Shown: positions 22,858-32,249, counted from the stretch's first letter. The stretch is 64,000 nucleotides of DNA from an uncultured Lachnospiraceae bacterium (GCA_910577735.1 CAJTOO010000002.1:31907-95906), one strand, 5' to 3'. Numbers and translations: made by a program. Notes: generated from the sequence alone by a model not told the origin.

Positions 22858-24702
22858 ATGGCAATTGGTTATCTGATGATGCAGGCCAGGACGGCACATG
22901 ATGCGGTACCTTTGCGCGGCGTACAGATTCGTGTTTTGGACGATGAACAGAATCGGATTTATGAACTGACAACGGATGAAAATGGAGAGACCAGAAGCGT
23001 GTCCTTAGAGACTGTGGACAAGAGGTATTCACAGGATGAAAATTTTGTGGGTACACCTTATGTGACTTATAATGTTATGGCACAGGCGAAGGGATTCAAT
23101 GCGCTGTATGTTGCGGATATTCCTATCTTCGACGGGGAACGGGCAGTCCTGCCGCTGTCACTTGTTCCTATGCAGGAAAATCAGCGAAGCGAAGAACAGA
23201 TGCAGATTATTGTAGGAGCCCCTGCGGTGACTATGTCAGGAGAACGCGAACAGGAGGGACCGGCAGGAGACACGGATGCCTCCTATGTGCTCAGGCAGGT
23301 GGTGATACCCAATCCGATCACGGTTCATATGGGAACACCGGCATCGACGGCACAGAATATACAGGTCTCTTTTCCGGATTATGTGAAAAACGTTGCCAGC
23401 AGTGAGATCTATCCGACCTGGCCGGAAGCTGCTCTCAGGGCAAATATTTACGCGATTATCACATTTGCGCTGAACAGGGTATATACGGAATGGTATCGTT
23501 CTAAAAATTATAATTTTGATATCACGAACAGCACTGCCTATGATCAGTATTTTGTTTATGGAAGACCCATTTATGAATCGATCAGCCGTATTGTGGATCA
23601 GATTTTTAATGAATATGTCCGCAGACAGGGACAGAATGCACCCTATTTCACCTCATTTTGTAACGGCACAACCTCCACATGCGGCGGACTGTCACAGTGG
23701 GGGACGGTCTCCCTGGCTAACCAGGGCTATACCCCGATCAGGATTTTGCGGTATTATTATCCGGATGATATTGAAATTGTAGAGACGAATGCTGTCAGCA
23801 ATGTGGTGACTTCTTATCCGGGAACACCGCTTAGAGTGGGGAGCACAGGGCTTGATGTGCAGACAATACAGACTTATCTGAACAGAATCAGAAGGAATTA
23901 TCCGGCGATTCCGGTGATAAGTGATGAGACAGGGGTATTTGGAGACAGTACGAGGGCGGCGGTAACCAAGTTCCAGAGCGTTTTTAATCTGGCTGCGGAT
24001 GGGATTGTAGGGAAAGCAACCTGGTATAAGATTTCCAATTTATATACCGCTGTGACAAGGCTTGCGGAATTGGACAGCGAGGGAACTTCTCTTGGTATCG
24101 GAACCGTTCCTCCCGCAGTTGTACTCAGACAGGGCGCCAGGGGACAGGATGTGATCACGCTGCAATATCTGTTGGATGTTATAGCGGAATATTATTCCGG
24201 CATTCCCGGTCCGGGGCAGGATGGTATTTTTGGAAATGCCACAAGAGAGGCGGTCATTGCTTTTCAGAGGCAGATGGGACTTGTTGCGGACGGCATCGTA
24301 GGACCGGCTACCTGGGATTCGCTATACAGGACGTATCAGGGAATCGAACAGAACGTACCGCCAACAAATCCGGCGCCGGATCCGGCCCCAAATCCGGGAA
24401 ATATAATCATGTATACAGTTCGTTCAGGAGATACGCTGTGGCTTCTTGCTAACCGCTATGGTACCACAGTGGATGCAATCAAGCAGGCAAACGGGCTTAC
24501 AAGCGACAATCTGAGTATCGGGCAGGTGCTGCGGATACCAGTGTCACAAAGTGCAGGATATTTCCTATATACGGTGCGCTCGGGAGATACGTTGTGGCTT
24601 CTTGCCAACCGTTTTGGCACAACGGTGGATGCCATTAAGAATCTGAACGGACTTACCAGTGATGCGCTGCGCATAGGGCAGGTGCTCAGGATTCCAGGAT
24701 AA
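22858..24702 (+). CDS. SpoIID-domain protein with two peptidoglycan-binding and two LysM domains
   Basis: Encodes 614 residues. In order: a beta-rich N-terminal domain (about 1-110, VPLRGVQIRVLDD...); a SpoIID/LytB-like domain (about 175-325) with EAALRANIYAIITFALNR, STAYDQYFVYG and CGGLSQWG; two PG_binding_1 domains (about 325-395 and 420-495) each with a DGIVG-ATW core; a Pro-rich linker; and two C-terminal LysM repeats (about 517-562 and 570-613, both with YTVRSGDTLWLLANR). SpoIID proteins cut denuded glycan strands in sporulation. There is no signal peptide, so it may act from the mother-cell side, in the spore coat or cortex. The ATG follows GAAGGAGAATGAAAT... upstream. Confidence 0.8.
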   Translation: MAIGYLMMQARTAHDAVPLRGVQIRVLDDEQNRIYELTTDENGETRSVSLETVDKRYSQDENFVGTPYVTYNVMAQAKGFNALYVADIPIFDGERAVLPLSLVPMQENQRSEEQMQIIVGAPAVTMSGEREQEGPAGDTDASYVLRQVVIPNPITVHMGTPASTAQNIQVSFPDYVKNVASSEIYPTWPEAALRANIYAIITFALNRVYTEWYRSKNYNFDITNSTAYDQYFVYGRPIYESISRIVDQIFNEYVRRQGQNAPYFTSFCNGTTSTCGGLSQWGTVSLANQGYTPIRILRYYYPDDIEIVETNAVSNVVTSYPGTPLRVGSTGLDVQTIQTYLNRIRRNYPAIPVISDETGVFGDSTRAAVTKFQSVFNLAADGIVGKATWYKISNLYTAVTRLAELDSEGTSLGIGTVPPAVVLRQGARGQDVITLQYLLDVIAEYYSGIPGPGQDGIFGNATREAVIAFQRQMGLVADGIVGPATWDSLYRTYQGIEQNVPPTNPAPDPAPNPGNIIMYTVRSGDTLWLLANRYGTTVDAIKQANGLTSDNLSIGQVLRIPVSQSAGYFLYTVRSGDTLWLLANRFGTTVDAIKNLNGLTSDALRIGQVLRIPG

Positions 24703-24763
24703 CAGCAAAGAAAGAGAAGGCAGACAGAGAAACCGGCAGATGCCAGTTATCCTTATCTTAACA

Positions 24764-24800
24764 GAACCCCGAAAATGCCGTATTGGTATCTTCGGGGTTC
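24764..24800. terminator. Hairpin between convergent genes
   Basis: GAACCCCGAA (24764-24773) pairs perfectly with TTCGGGGTTC (24791-24800). It lies between the SpoIID-like gene and the convergent carboxypeptidase gene. The T-run on either side is weak, so termination is likely but not certain. Confidence 0.55.
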
Positions 24801-24854
24801 CATATTAGTATGTTATTGGTCAGTGTGTTATGGCAGAGTACTTCATGATAGCGA

Positions 24855-25934
24855 TTAATTCAGTACTTTCTGGAAATGCTGATAATCCTTGCTGGAGTTC
24901 CAGTTGCCGCCCCAGGTAAAACCATGTTCTGTGAAAAGGCGGTAGCAGAGGTCATTTTCATCAATCTTGTAGGGAAACTCCTGGCTTCTGTCTGCATAGA
25001 TTTCGCTGCCGGCAGGCGAGATATAAGTATTACCCGTACCGCCTTTATGGAAGACAACATAGGGATTATAGAAGGGATTGATATCAATGGCCAGGCCGTA
25101 AGCGTGCTTGGACAGGTTGGTGGTGCCGTCCACAACACGGTAGTTGAAACAGGAAGTGTTGTTATCAGCCATGGATGCGGTGTCATCACCGTCATATTCA
25201 TCAATCAGCCGAACCCGCTCAATTTGATAATCGTTTCGGTACAGCTCATAAAAGATTTCTACCATATCCTGTGCAATAGCCTTATTGCAGATCAGTTCCC
25301 CGGTTTGTTCTTCGCCGTTGAAATCACGATACAGCAGTCCTACATAGTGTAAATCCTCATAGGGGACAGTACAGCCGCTCTCGGGGTAGGAGATACCTGT
25401 AATTCTTTGCTTGACTGTATCAGTCAAAGGTTCATAATAAAACCCTGGCTGATAGGTTGTGCGTTCTGGATTGTTATGCAATTTGTCAGACTCCGTTACA
25501 GTGCTTTTATCAGTAGTATATGTGGAAGAAGCCGCCGGGGTGTCAGAGGCATCTATGGAAGAAGTCTTCGGTGTGTCAGCGGCATCGGCAGAAGACGTAT
25601 CCGATGATACGGTATCATTTCCTGGTGTGTCAGCAGCATCTGTCTGGTCAGCGCTTCTTAAGACAGTCTCGGTGTTGATCTGCGGTGCGCTGTCCTGGGA
25701 GGGAGAGGCCGTCTGGGCAGCCTTACCGGTTCCGTAGGCCAGTTCCGGGTTATTCCGCGCATATTCCGTCAGCGTCTCAGAATCGGTCAGGTATCGCGCC
25801 AGAAAAGCACATACCATAATGAAAAGCAGTAAAAAGCCGAAGGGTTTTGCCAATTGTTTCAGGAGGACGTTTCTGTGATTTTCATGCGAATCTCTTTTGC
25901 TGCTGTTATTTTTAACAGATTTATTTTCTGACAT
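24855..25934 (-). CDS. Membrane-anchored VanY/M15-type D-Ala-D-Ala carboxypeptidase
   Basis: Encodes 359 residues. A basic N-terminus and one membrane segment (about 30-48, PFGFLLLFIMVCAFLA) are followed by a Ser/Thr/Asp-rich low-complexity stretch (about 75-160, repeated AADTP and DTPxASS pieces) that probably spans the wall. The M15 peptidase domain (about 175-359) has the zinc motif HAYGLAIDINPF (H-x6-D) and the final W-x-x-S-x-D-x-x-HFQ. It should trim stem peptides. The ATG at 25934 is preferred over a GTG at 25943, which lies only two bases from AAGGAG. Confidence 0.85.
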   Translation of the reverse strand: MSENKSVKNNSSKRDSHENHRNVLLKQLAKPFGFLLLFIMVCAFLARYLTDSETLTEYARNNPELAYGTGKAAQTASPSQDSAPQINTETVLRSADQTDAADTPGNDTVSSDTSSADAADTPKTSSIDASDTPAASSTYTTDKSTVTESDKLHNNPERTTYQPGFYYEPLTDTVKQRITGISYPESGCTVPYEDLHYVGLLYRDFNGEEQTGELICNKAIAQDMVEIFYELYRNDYQIERVRLIDEYDGDDTASMADNNTSCFNYRVVDGTTNLSKHAYGLAIDINPFYNPYVVFHKGGTGNTYISPAGSEIYADRSQEFPYKIDENDLCYRLFTEHGFTWGGNWNSSKDYQHFQKVLN

Positions 25935-26256
25935 ATGTGTCACAACTCCTTTACATGGTAGTTTGGGTAAACTTTCAGGGGACTTACCCGACTACAGTAT
26001 AACACATTTTTCTGTTTTCTTATACTCTAATTGTGCCGTGAAAAGTAGCCAAATTGTGGTGTGAAAAGTAACCGGCATCATAACCTGGCGATGATATTCG
26101 CGTGCCAAACCTTGTATTTTCCAGTATAATCTAGTACAATAGGCGTTGGTATGACAGCAGATGAAAAAGCGATCGGTGAGCGGCAGCAAATAAAGAAACC
26201 AGGAAAGGGTGCCAGAGAGGTACCGGACCAAAATCAAATCATTAAGGTAGCGCAAA
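25935..26256. other. Intergenic region between the M15 peptidase and ecfA1
   Basis: This is the shared upstream region of two divergent genes. It contains the tandem motif GTGAAAAGTAGCC (26038-26050) and GTGAAAAGTAACC (26061-26073), 23 bases apart, about two helical turns. A candidate TATAAT lies near 26141-26146 (CCAGTATAATC), without a clear -35 box. No RNA gene or riboswitch is recognised. Confidence 0.4.
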
Positions 26257-27114
26257 ATGGGAATCATAAAGACAGATAAACTGGTATTTGAATATATAAG
26301 GCGGGATGAGGAAGGAAATGTGGAGGGCATTACCCGTGCGGTGGATGAGGTGGATCTGGATGTCAGGCAGGGAGACTTCATAGCCATTCTCGGACATAAT
26401 GGCTCCGGGAAATCTACATTGGCCAAGCATATCAACGCCATTCTCTATCCCACGGAAGGCACCGTATGGGTGGACGGCATGGACACCCAGGATGAGAGTA
26501 AACTCTGGGACATTCGTCAGGAAGCAGGGATGGTATTCCAGAATCCGGACAACCAGATCATCGGCCAGGTGGTTGAGGAGGATGTGGGCTTTGGACCGGA
26601 GAATATGGGGGTGCCCACCAAGGAAATCTGGGAGCGGGTGGAGGAGAGCCTGAAGGCCGTAGGAATGTATGAATATCGTAAACATTCTCCCAACAAGCTT
26701 TCCGGCGGACAGAAGCAGCGTGTCTCCATTGCGGGCGTTATCGCCATGCATCCGAAGTGTATCATTCTGGATGAACCTACAGCCATGTTGGATCCTAACG
26801 GACGCAAAGAGGTGGTAAGGGCGGTGCGTGCGCTCAATGATGTGGAAGGTATCACAGTGGTACTGATCACGCATTATATGGAAGAAATCATTCATGCAGA
26901 TATGGTATTTGTCATGGACAAAGGACACGTGGCCATGGAGGGAACGCCCCGGGAAATCTTTTCCAGGGTGGAAGAACTCAAGGCGCTGCGGCTGGACGTG
27001 CCCCAGGTAACGCTTTTGGCCCATGAACTGAAGCAGAGCGGCATGGATCTGCCGGATGGGATTCTGACCATCCAGGAGTTGACAGAGGCGCTTGCTGTCC
27101 GGAAGAGCAAATAG
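26257..27114 (+). CDS. ecfA1: ECF transporter ATPase EcfA1
   Basis: Encodes 285 residues. It has Walker A GHNGSGKST near residue 47, Q-loop FQNPDNQ, signature LSGGQKQRV and Walker B CIILDEPTAMLD, the set of ABC ATPases of the CbiO/EcfA type. It powers vitamin or metal uptake with exchangeable substrate-binding S proteins. It is followed by ecfA2, ecfT and truA, the common Firmicutes order for the shared (group II) ECF module. No S component gene is adjacent, which fits a shared module. Confidence 0.94.
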   Translation: MGIIKTDKLVFEYIRRDEEGNVEGITRAVDEVDLDVRQGDFIAILGHNGSGKSTLAKHINAILYPTEGTVWVDGMDTQDESKLWDIRQEAGMVFQNPDNQIIGQVVEEDVGFGPENMGVPTKEIWERVEESLKAVGMYEYRKHSPNKLSGGQKQRVSIAGVIAMHPKCIILDEPTAMLDPNGRKEVVRAVRALNDVEGITVVLITHYMEEIIHADMVFVMDKGHVAMEGTPREIFSRVEELKALRLDVPQVTLLAHELKQSGMDLPDGILTIQELTEALAVRKSK

Positions 27115-27148
27115 GGAATAAAAATATTGTGACAGAGGGACTCAGACT

Positions 27149-27994
27149 ATGTCTTTGATTTTAGATCATGTAAATTATATATACGGCGGTGATACGGCAC
27201 TTGCGGTGCATGCCTTAAAGGATGTGAATCTGGTGATACCGGACGGGCAGTTTATCGGCCTCATCGGACATACCGGCTCCGGCAAGTCCACACTGGTGCA
27301 GCATCTCAATGGACTGATCAAACCTACAAGCGGCAGTATCTACTTTAACGGTGAAGATATTCACGAGGAGGATTTTGATAAGAAGAAACTGCGCAGTAAG
27401 GTTGGGCTGGTATTTCAGTATCCGGAGCACCAGCTTTTTGAGATTGATGTCTTTAAAGACGTCTGCTTTGGCCCCAAGAATCTGGGACTCTCCAAACAGG
27501 AGACAGAACTGCGCGCCTATGCGGCTTTAAAGCAGGTGGGGCTGGAGGATGCGTATTTTTACCAGTCGCCTTTTGACCTTTCGGGCGGACAGAAGCGCCG
27601 GGTGGCCATTGCGGGGGTGTTAGCCATGAAACCAGAGATTTTGATTCTGGATGAGCCAACGGCAGGCTTAGACCCTAAAGGACGGGATGAGATTTTGGAT
27701 CAGATTGCCAAACTGAGGCAGGAGACGGGTATCACAGTTATCTTAGTCTCTCACAGCATGGAGGATGTGGCCAAATATGTGGAGCGGATCATTGTCATGA
27801 ATCAGGGCAGTGTACTCTATGATGATGAGCCAAGAGAAGTTTTTAAGCACTATAAAGAGTTGGAGCAGGTAGGGCTTGCGGCGCCCCAGGTGACCTATAT
27901 TATGCAGGCACTTGCCGCAAAGGGGATACCGGTGCGCACCGATGTCACCACCATTGAGGAGGCGAAGCAGGAAATCCTGAGTCAATTCCTCTGA
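27149..27994 (+). CDS. ecfA2: ECF transporter ATPase EcfA2
   Basis: Encodes 281 residues. Motifs are Walker A GHTGSGKST, Q-loop FQYPEHQ, signature LSGGQKRRV and Walker B ILILDEPTAGLD. The FQYPEHQLF form is typical of EcfA2, in contrast to the FQNPDNQ of the first ATPase, so the pair forms the asymmetric ATPase heterodimer. It starts 34 bases after ecfA1 with a weak Shine-Dalgarno (AGAGGGACTCAGACT). Confidence 0.94.
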   Translation: MSLILDHVNYIYGGDTALAVHALKDVNLVIPDGQFIGLIGHTGSGKSTLVQHLNGLIKPTSGSIYFNGEDIHEEDFDKKKLRSKVGLVFQYPEHQLFEIDVFKDVCFGPKNLGLSKQETELRAYAALKQVGLEDAYFYQSPFDLSGGQKRRVAIAGVLAMKPEILILDEPTAGLDPKGRDEILDQIAKLRQETGITVILVSHSMEDVAKYVERIIVMNQGSVLYDDEPREVFKHYKELEQVGLAAPQVTYIMQALAAKGIPVRTDVTTIEEAKQEILSQFL

Positions 27995-28081
27995 GGACAA
28001 CAGCAGGGAATTCTTTGGGAATTGACTGTGAGAGCCGTTTCGGGCTCATGGGTGCATAATCTATAATATAGGGAGACACAT

Positions 28082-28885
28082 ATGATACGAGATATAACAT
28101 TGGGCCAGTATTATCAGGCGGATTCCGTCATTCATAAACTGGACCCGCGGGTAAAACTGACAGCCACGCTGGGCTTTATTATTTCCCTGTTTGTGGTACA
28201 AAGCTGGATTGGCTATGTTGTGGCGGCAGTATTTCTGGCGGCGGTGATCAAACTGTCCAAGGTGCCCTTTGGCTATATGGTAAAAGGCATGCGGGCAATC
28301 GTCTTTATCTTGATGATCACGGTGGTATTTAATCTGTTCCTGACGCCGGGCGAGCCGCTTGTGACGCTGTGGAAACTGACCATTACCAAAGAGGGTGCAA
28401 GGATTGCAGGGATGATGGCGATACGGTTATCGTTTTTGATCGTGGGGTCTTCTGTGATGACGCTGACGACCACGCCCAATAGCCTGACAGACGGTTTGGA
28501 AAAGCTGATGCGGCCACTCAGGATTTTTAAGGTGCCGGTGCATGAGGTGGCGATGATGATGTCCATTGCGCTGCGGTTCATCCCTATTTTATTAGAAGAG
28601 ACAGATAAGATCATGAAAGCGCAGATTGCCAGAGGCGCGGATTTTGAGAGTGGGAATCTGATCAAAAAGGCGAAGGCCATGGTGCCCCTTCTGGTGCCGT
28701 TGTTCATCTCGGCGTTTCGCAGGGCCAATGATCTTGCTATGGCCATGGAGGCGAGATGTTATCGCGGCGGGGAGAACCGCACGAAGATGAAGCCCTTACA
28801 GTATAAAGGCAGGGACAGGATTGCTTACGGGGTGCTGCTTTTCTACTTTGCAGGGTGTGTGTTGATTCGGGTATATTTAGGATGA
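28082..28885 (+). CDS. ecfT: ECF transporter transmembrane subunit EcfT
   Basis: Encodes 267 residues with five or six membrane helices and the family coupling motifs: ARG in QIARGADFE near residue 182 and a second ARC-type motif in MEARCYRGGENR near 226. N-terminal HKLDPRVKL is also typical. It links the ATPases to the substrate-binding S protein. Its stop overlaps the truA start (ATGA). It lies 87 bases after ecfA2. Confidence 0.94.
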   Translation: MIRDITLGQYYQADSVIHKLDPRVKLTATLGFIISLFVVQSWIGYVVAAVFLAAVIKLSKVPFGYMVKGMRAIVFILMITVVFNLFLTPGEPLVTLWKLTITKEGARIAGMMAIRLSFLIVGSSVMTLTTTPNSLTDGLEKLMRPLRIFKVPVHEVAMMMSIALRFIPILLEETDKIMKAQIARGADFESGNLIKKAKAMVPLLVPLFISAFRRANDLAMAMEARCYRGGENRTKMKPLQYKGRDRIAYGVLLFYFAGCVLIRVYLG

Positions 28886-29637
28886 AAAGAGTCATGTTGA
28901 CGGTTGCTTACGATGGCACCCATTACCGCGGGTGGCAGCTGCAGCCAAATGGTGAGACCATAGAGAGCGTTCTGAACAGGTGTCTGCAGGAACTGACCGG
29001 AGAAGAAATTCTGGTGATCGGCGCCAGCCGTACAGACGCCGGCGTACATGCCAGAGGGAATATCGCGGTGTTTGATACCGCAAGCCGGATTCCGGGGGAC
29101 AAGTTTTCCTATGCCCTGAACCAGAGGCTGCCAGAGGATATCCGCATCTGCGGATCCAAGGAGGTTTCGCCGGAGTTCCACCCCAGGCGCTGTAAGAGCC
29201 GTAAGACTTACGAGTATCGGATTTACTGCGCTCCTTTTCCCATGCCTACCAAAAGACTGTATTCTTATTTTACCTATATTCCTTTAGATATTGACTTGAT
29301 GAGTCAAGGTGCGGAATATCTGGTGGGGGAGCATGACTTTAAGAGCTTTTGCAGTGTGCAGACCCAGGCACTCACAACGGTGCGCCAGGTGGATGCCGTG
29401 CAGATAGATACAGATGGGGATGAGATTGTGCTGCGCGTATCCGGCAGGGGATTTCTATACAATATGGTACGGATTATAGCGGGTACACTTTTGGAAGTGG
29501 GCAGAGGCCATATAGCGCCCGAAAAGGTGAAGGAGATTCTGGCAGCCAGAGACAGACAGGCGGCGGGGCCGACTGCACCGGCCTGTGGACTGACGCTGGT
29601 GGGATATGAGTTTTTGACGGAGGAAGGGAATGACTAA
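28882..29637 (+). CDS. truA: tRNA pseudouridine(38-40) synthase TruA
   Basis: Encodes 251 residues from the ATG at 28882 (MKRVMLTVAYDGTHYRGWQ), overlapping the ecfT stop. The catalytic Asp lies in SRTDAGVHA near residue 53, and the C-terminal GRGFLYNMVRIIAG motif is present. It isomerises uridines 38-40 in the anticodon arm. The position after ecfT and before rplM-rpsI is common in Firmicutes; here one extra membrane gene intervenes. Its end overlaps that gene by eight bases. Confidence 0.95.
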   Translation: MKRVMLTVAYDGTHYRGWQLQPNGETIESVLNRCLQELTGEEILVIGASRTDAGVHARGNIAVFDTASRIPGDKFSYALNQRLPEDIRICGSKEVSPEFHPRRCKSRKTYEYRIYCAPFPMPTKRLYSYFTYIPLDIDLMSQGAEYLVGEHDFKSFCSVQTQALTTVRQVDAVQIDTDGDEIVLRVSGRGFLYNMVRIIAGTLLEVGRGHIAPEKVKEILAARDRQAAGPTAPACGLTLVGYEFLTEEGND

Positions 29638-30991
29638 GACAGCAGAGAAGATGAGAAATCATATCAGGCAGAATCTTTGGCTGTATCTCTTTACAGGAAT
29701 CACTGCTTTCCTTATGTTATGCAGTATCATATGGGTATATCATGTGAAAGTACTGAATGCGCCCAAAGTCTATTCCGATGGATTTGGATATTATCTGTAT
29801 CTGCCGGCTGTGATTCACGGTGATTTTTCCTTTTCCTTTATCGAAGGGTGGGAGCACCCCTTTGATCTGATGGAAGTGGACGGCGGAAAGATCGACAAAT
29901 ATCCGGTGGGTGTGGCCATTATGGAGAGCCCCTTTTTCTTCCTGGCACATGTGGTCTGTCTGCTGAGGGATGCGCTTACAGGCAGTATGACAGCTACGGG
30001 ATATTCTAATCTCTATCAATATATGGTCTTGTTCGGCGGCGTCCTGTACTGGATTGCAGGAACCATACTATTATATAAACTGCTGGAACGATATCTGGGA
30101 TTTTCCGGAAAGGCATCATTGCTTGCCTGCATGGTGATTACCTATGGAACCAACCTGTTTCATTATGCATCCTATGACGCCTGCTTTTCCCATGTCTATT
30201 CGTACTTCCTGTTTAATCTGTTCCTCTTTTACCTGTGCTGGTATGAGAGCCGGGAGACGGAGGGAAAGAACAGACTGTTTCACACCTGTGTATTCGGTTT
30301 GCTTGCAGGGCTTATCTTCATGTGCCGCAATACCAATATTGTGTTTGTTGTGACGTATGTGTTCTATGGCGTCAGAAGCTGGGACACATTGCAAAAGAGA
30401 CTTGCTGTGATCCTGAGACCGACAAGGGCAGTGCCTATTGTATTGACTGGAATAGTCACTCTTCTCCCGCAGCTGCTTTACTGGCATGCGGCCACAGGCC
30501 GCTGGTTTGTGTACTCCTATGGATCCAACGAACCCTTCTATTGGCTGGCGCCGCAGATTGGAAATTTCCTGTTCAGTGTGCGCAAGGGCTTATTTTTCTG
30601 GAGTCCGGTACTGTTGTTGGCCATTGTCGGTATTTTCATCTCCTATAAGCGGCGCAGGCAGCTGTATGTGGGACTGGTGGTCTTTCTGGTGCTGATCGTC
30701 TATATTTCCAGCGCCTGGTGGAGCTGGTATTACGGCGGATCATTCGGACAGAGAGTGGCAGTGGATTTTATGTGTCTGTTCGCTGTTTTTATGGCCAGTG
30801 TCTTTGACAGACTTGAAACCATGAAAAATCAGGGAAACGGCAGATGGAAGCTGTTTATGGGGTTGGTGTATGGTTATTGCGGTATCTGTATTGTGTGGAA
30901 CATCTGGTGTATGATGGCATATTGGTACAGGATTCTTCCCTCAGACGGTTCAGACTGGAAGACGATCCGGAATATTATAGGAATGCTATGA
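29630..30991 (+). CDS. Polytopic membrane protein, GT-C glycosyltransferase-like
   Basis: Encodes 453 residues with about ten hydrophobic segments. After the first helix (about 18-38) comes an external loop with SDGFGYYLYLP, similar to the acidic first-loop motif of GT-C glycosyltransferases that use lipid-linked sugars. Charged RRRQ and RLETMK loops lie between later helices. The specific reaction is not recognised; an arabinosyl- or mannosyltransferase-like membrane enzyme or an uncharacterised relative are options. It is translationally coupled to truA (ATGACTAA overlap), an odd partner. Confidence 0.6.
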   Translation: MTKTAEKMRNHIRQNLWLYLFTGITAFLMLCSIIWVYHVKVLNAPKVYSDGFGYYLYLPAVIHGDFSFSFIEGWEHPFDLMEVDGGKIDKYPVGVAIMESPFFFLAHVVCLLRDALTGSMTATGYSNLYQYMVLFGGVLYWIAGTILLYKLLERYLGFSGKASLLACMVITYGTNLFHYASYDACFSHVYSYFLFNLFLFYLCWYESRETEGKNRLFHTCVFGLLAGLIFMCRNTNIVFVVTYVFYGVRSWDTLQKRLAVILRPTRAVPIVLTGIVTLLPQLLYWHAATGRWFVYSYGSNEPFYWLAPQIGNFLFSVRKGLFFWSPVLLLAIVGIFISYKRRRQLYVGLVVFLVLIVYISSAWWSWYYGGSFGQRVAVDFMCLFAVFMASVFDRLETMKNQGNGRWKLFMGLVYGYCGICIVWNIWCMMAYWYRILPSDGSDWKTIRNIIGML

Positions 30992-31081
30992 TAGCAAAGT
31001 CGGAAATCCACGGAAGAAAATCAGCTGAAGTGAAAAGTTTATTTCCGGAGGAAAATCACGTAAATTCAACCCAAAAAGCTG

Positions 31082-31110
31082 TTGACACACGCGGGAGCGT
31101 ATAATATAAT
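31082..31110 (+). promoter_or_regulatory. Promoter of rplM-rpsI
   Basis: The -35 box is TTGACA (31082-31087), the spacer is 17 bases and the -10 box is TATAAT (31105-31110), both consensus. The predicted start near 31117 leaves a leader of about 175 bases before rplM. That leader could host an L13-type autoregulatory structure, known from Firmicutes, but I did not identify the fold. Confidence 0.85.
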
Positions 31111-31292
31111 AGATAACTGTGACAATGTATAAAAATGTCAAGCCAAAGCCCCGGCGAAGACATTTTAAAATAAGTAAAAGAAGTACAAACTGCCGTAGGG
31201 AGAAATCAGAAGTGTGGCCGGACATCTGCACGGAGGTTTTGACAGATGGCACAGACAGTCGAGAGACGATCAGTTACTATGGAGGTAATATC

Positions 31293-31721
31293 ATGAAAAC
31301 TTTTATGGCGAGTCCAGCTACAATCGACAGAAAATGGTATGTAGTTGATGCGACAGATATGACACTGGGACGCTTGGCATCTGAGGTTGCCAAAGTGCTT
31401 AGAGGTAAGCACAAACCCATCTTTACCCCCCACATGGATACAGGCGATTATGTGATCGTCGTCAATGCGGAGAAGGTGAAGGTTACAGGTAAGAAGTTAG
31501 ACCAGAAGATTTATTATCATCACTCCGATTATGTGGGTGGCATGAAAGAAACTACCCTGAAAGAGATGTTACAGAAGCACCCTGAGAGAGTTGTGGAACA
31601 TGCAGTCAAAGGCATGCTTCCCAAAGGACCTTTAGGAAGGCAGATGTATACCAAACTTCATGTATATGCAGGCCCTGAGCATAAGCAGGCTGCACAGAAA
31701 CCAGAAGTGTTAACATTTTAA
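31293..31721 (+). CDS. rplM: 50S ribosomal protein L13
   Basis: Encodes 142 residues from the ATG at 31293 (MKTFMASPATIDRKWYV), the exact family length, behind TGGAGGTAATATC. Motifs TLGRLASEVAKVLRGKHK and MLPKGPLGRQMYTKLHVY (given in parts) are typical. L13 is an early 50S assembly protein. An in-frame open reading reaching back to 31119 covers the leader and is rejected. Confidence 0.97.
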   Translation: MKTFMASPATIDRKWYVVDATDMTLGRLASEVAKVLRGKHKPIFTPHMDTGDYVIVVNAEKVKVTGKKLDQKIYYHHSDYVGGMKETTLKEMLQKHPERVVEHAVKGMLPKGPLGRQMYTKLHVYAGPEHKQAAQKPEVLTF

Positions 31722-31738
31722 GAAAGGGATAAAGAATC

Positions 31739-32143
31739 ATGGCTAAAGCAGATAAATCAGCAAAGTATTATGGAACCGGTAGAAGAAAAAAATCTATCGC
31801 CAGAGTATATTTAGTACCCGGTAAGGGCGAGATTACGATTAATAAAAGAAGCATTGATGATTACTTTGGGTTAGAGACCCTGAAAGTTATCGTGCGTCAG
31901 CCTCTGGCAGCAACAGACACTGTTGATAAGTTTGATGTGCGCGTAACGGTAAAAGGCGGCGGCTATACAGGTCAGGCAGGCGCTGTAAGACATGGCATCG
32001 CAAGAGCATTACTTCAGGCAGATCCTGATTACAGACCTACATTAAAGAAGGCAGGTTATCTGACAAGAGATCCTCGTATGAAAGAGAGAAAGAAATACGG
32101 TCTCAAGGCAGCGAGACGTGCACCGCAGTTCTCCAAGAGATAA
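31739..32143 (+). CDS. rpsI: 30S ribosomal protein S9
   Basis: Encodes 134 residues. The GTGRRKKSIARVYL start, the GGGYTGQAGAVRHGIARAL core and the C-terminal RRAPQFSKR, whose terminal Lys-Arg reaches the P-site tRNA, are present. It starts 17 bases after rplM and ends the two-gene operon. Confidence 0.97.
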   Translation: MAKADKSAKYYGTGRRKKSIARVYLVPGKGEITINKRSIDDYFGLETLKVIVRQPLAATDTVDKFDVRVTVKGGGYTGQAGAVRHGIARALLQADPDYRPTLKKAGYLTRDPRMKERKKYGLKAARRAPQFSKR

Positions 32144-32171
32144 TTTCCAGGCAATTTCAAAAAGCATTCAA

Positions 32172-32246
32172 AACTCCCAAAAGTCCAGTATTTTTGGGAG
32201 TTTTCTTTATGATATGGACTCCGCAGGTTTTTCCTGCGGAGTTTTC
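32172..32246. terminator. Two back-to-back intrinsic terminators after rpsI
   Basis: Stem 1 is AACTCCCAAAA (32172-32182) with TTTTTGGGAGTT, followed by TTCTTT. Stem 2 is ACTCCGCAGG (32218-32227) with CCTGCGGAGT (32233-32242), followed by TTTTC. A-rich left flanks suggest they also stop transcripts of the convergent response-regulator gene. Confidence 0.85.
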
Positions 32247-32249
32247 ATC

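Noticed and set aside
25935..26256. Riboswitch upstream of the ECF module
   Set aside because: No recognisable cobalamin, thiamine, FMN or other aptamer core was found.
31119..31292. N-terminal extension of L13
   Set aside because: L13 of normal length starts at 31293 with TGGAGG; the extension lies in the leader.
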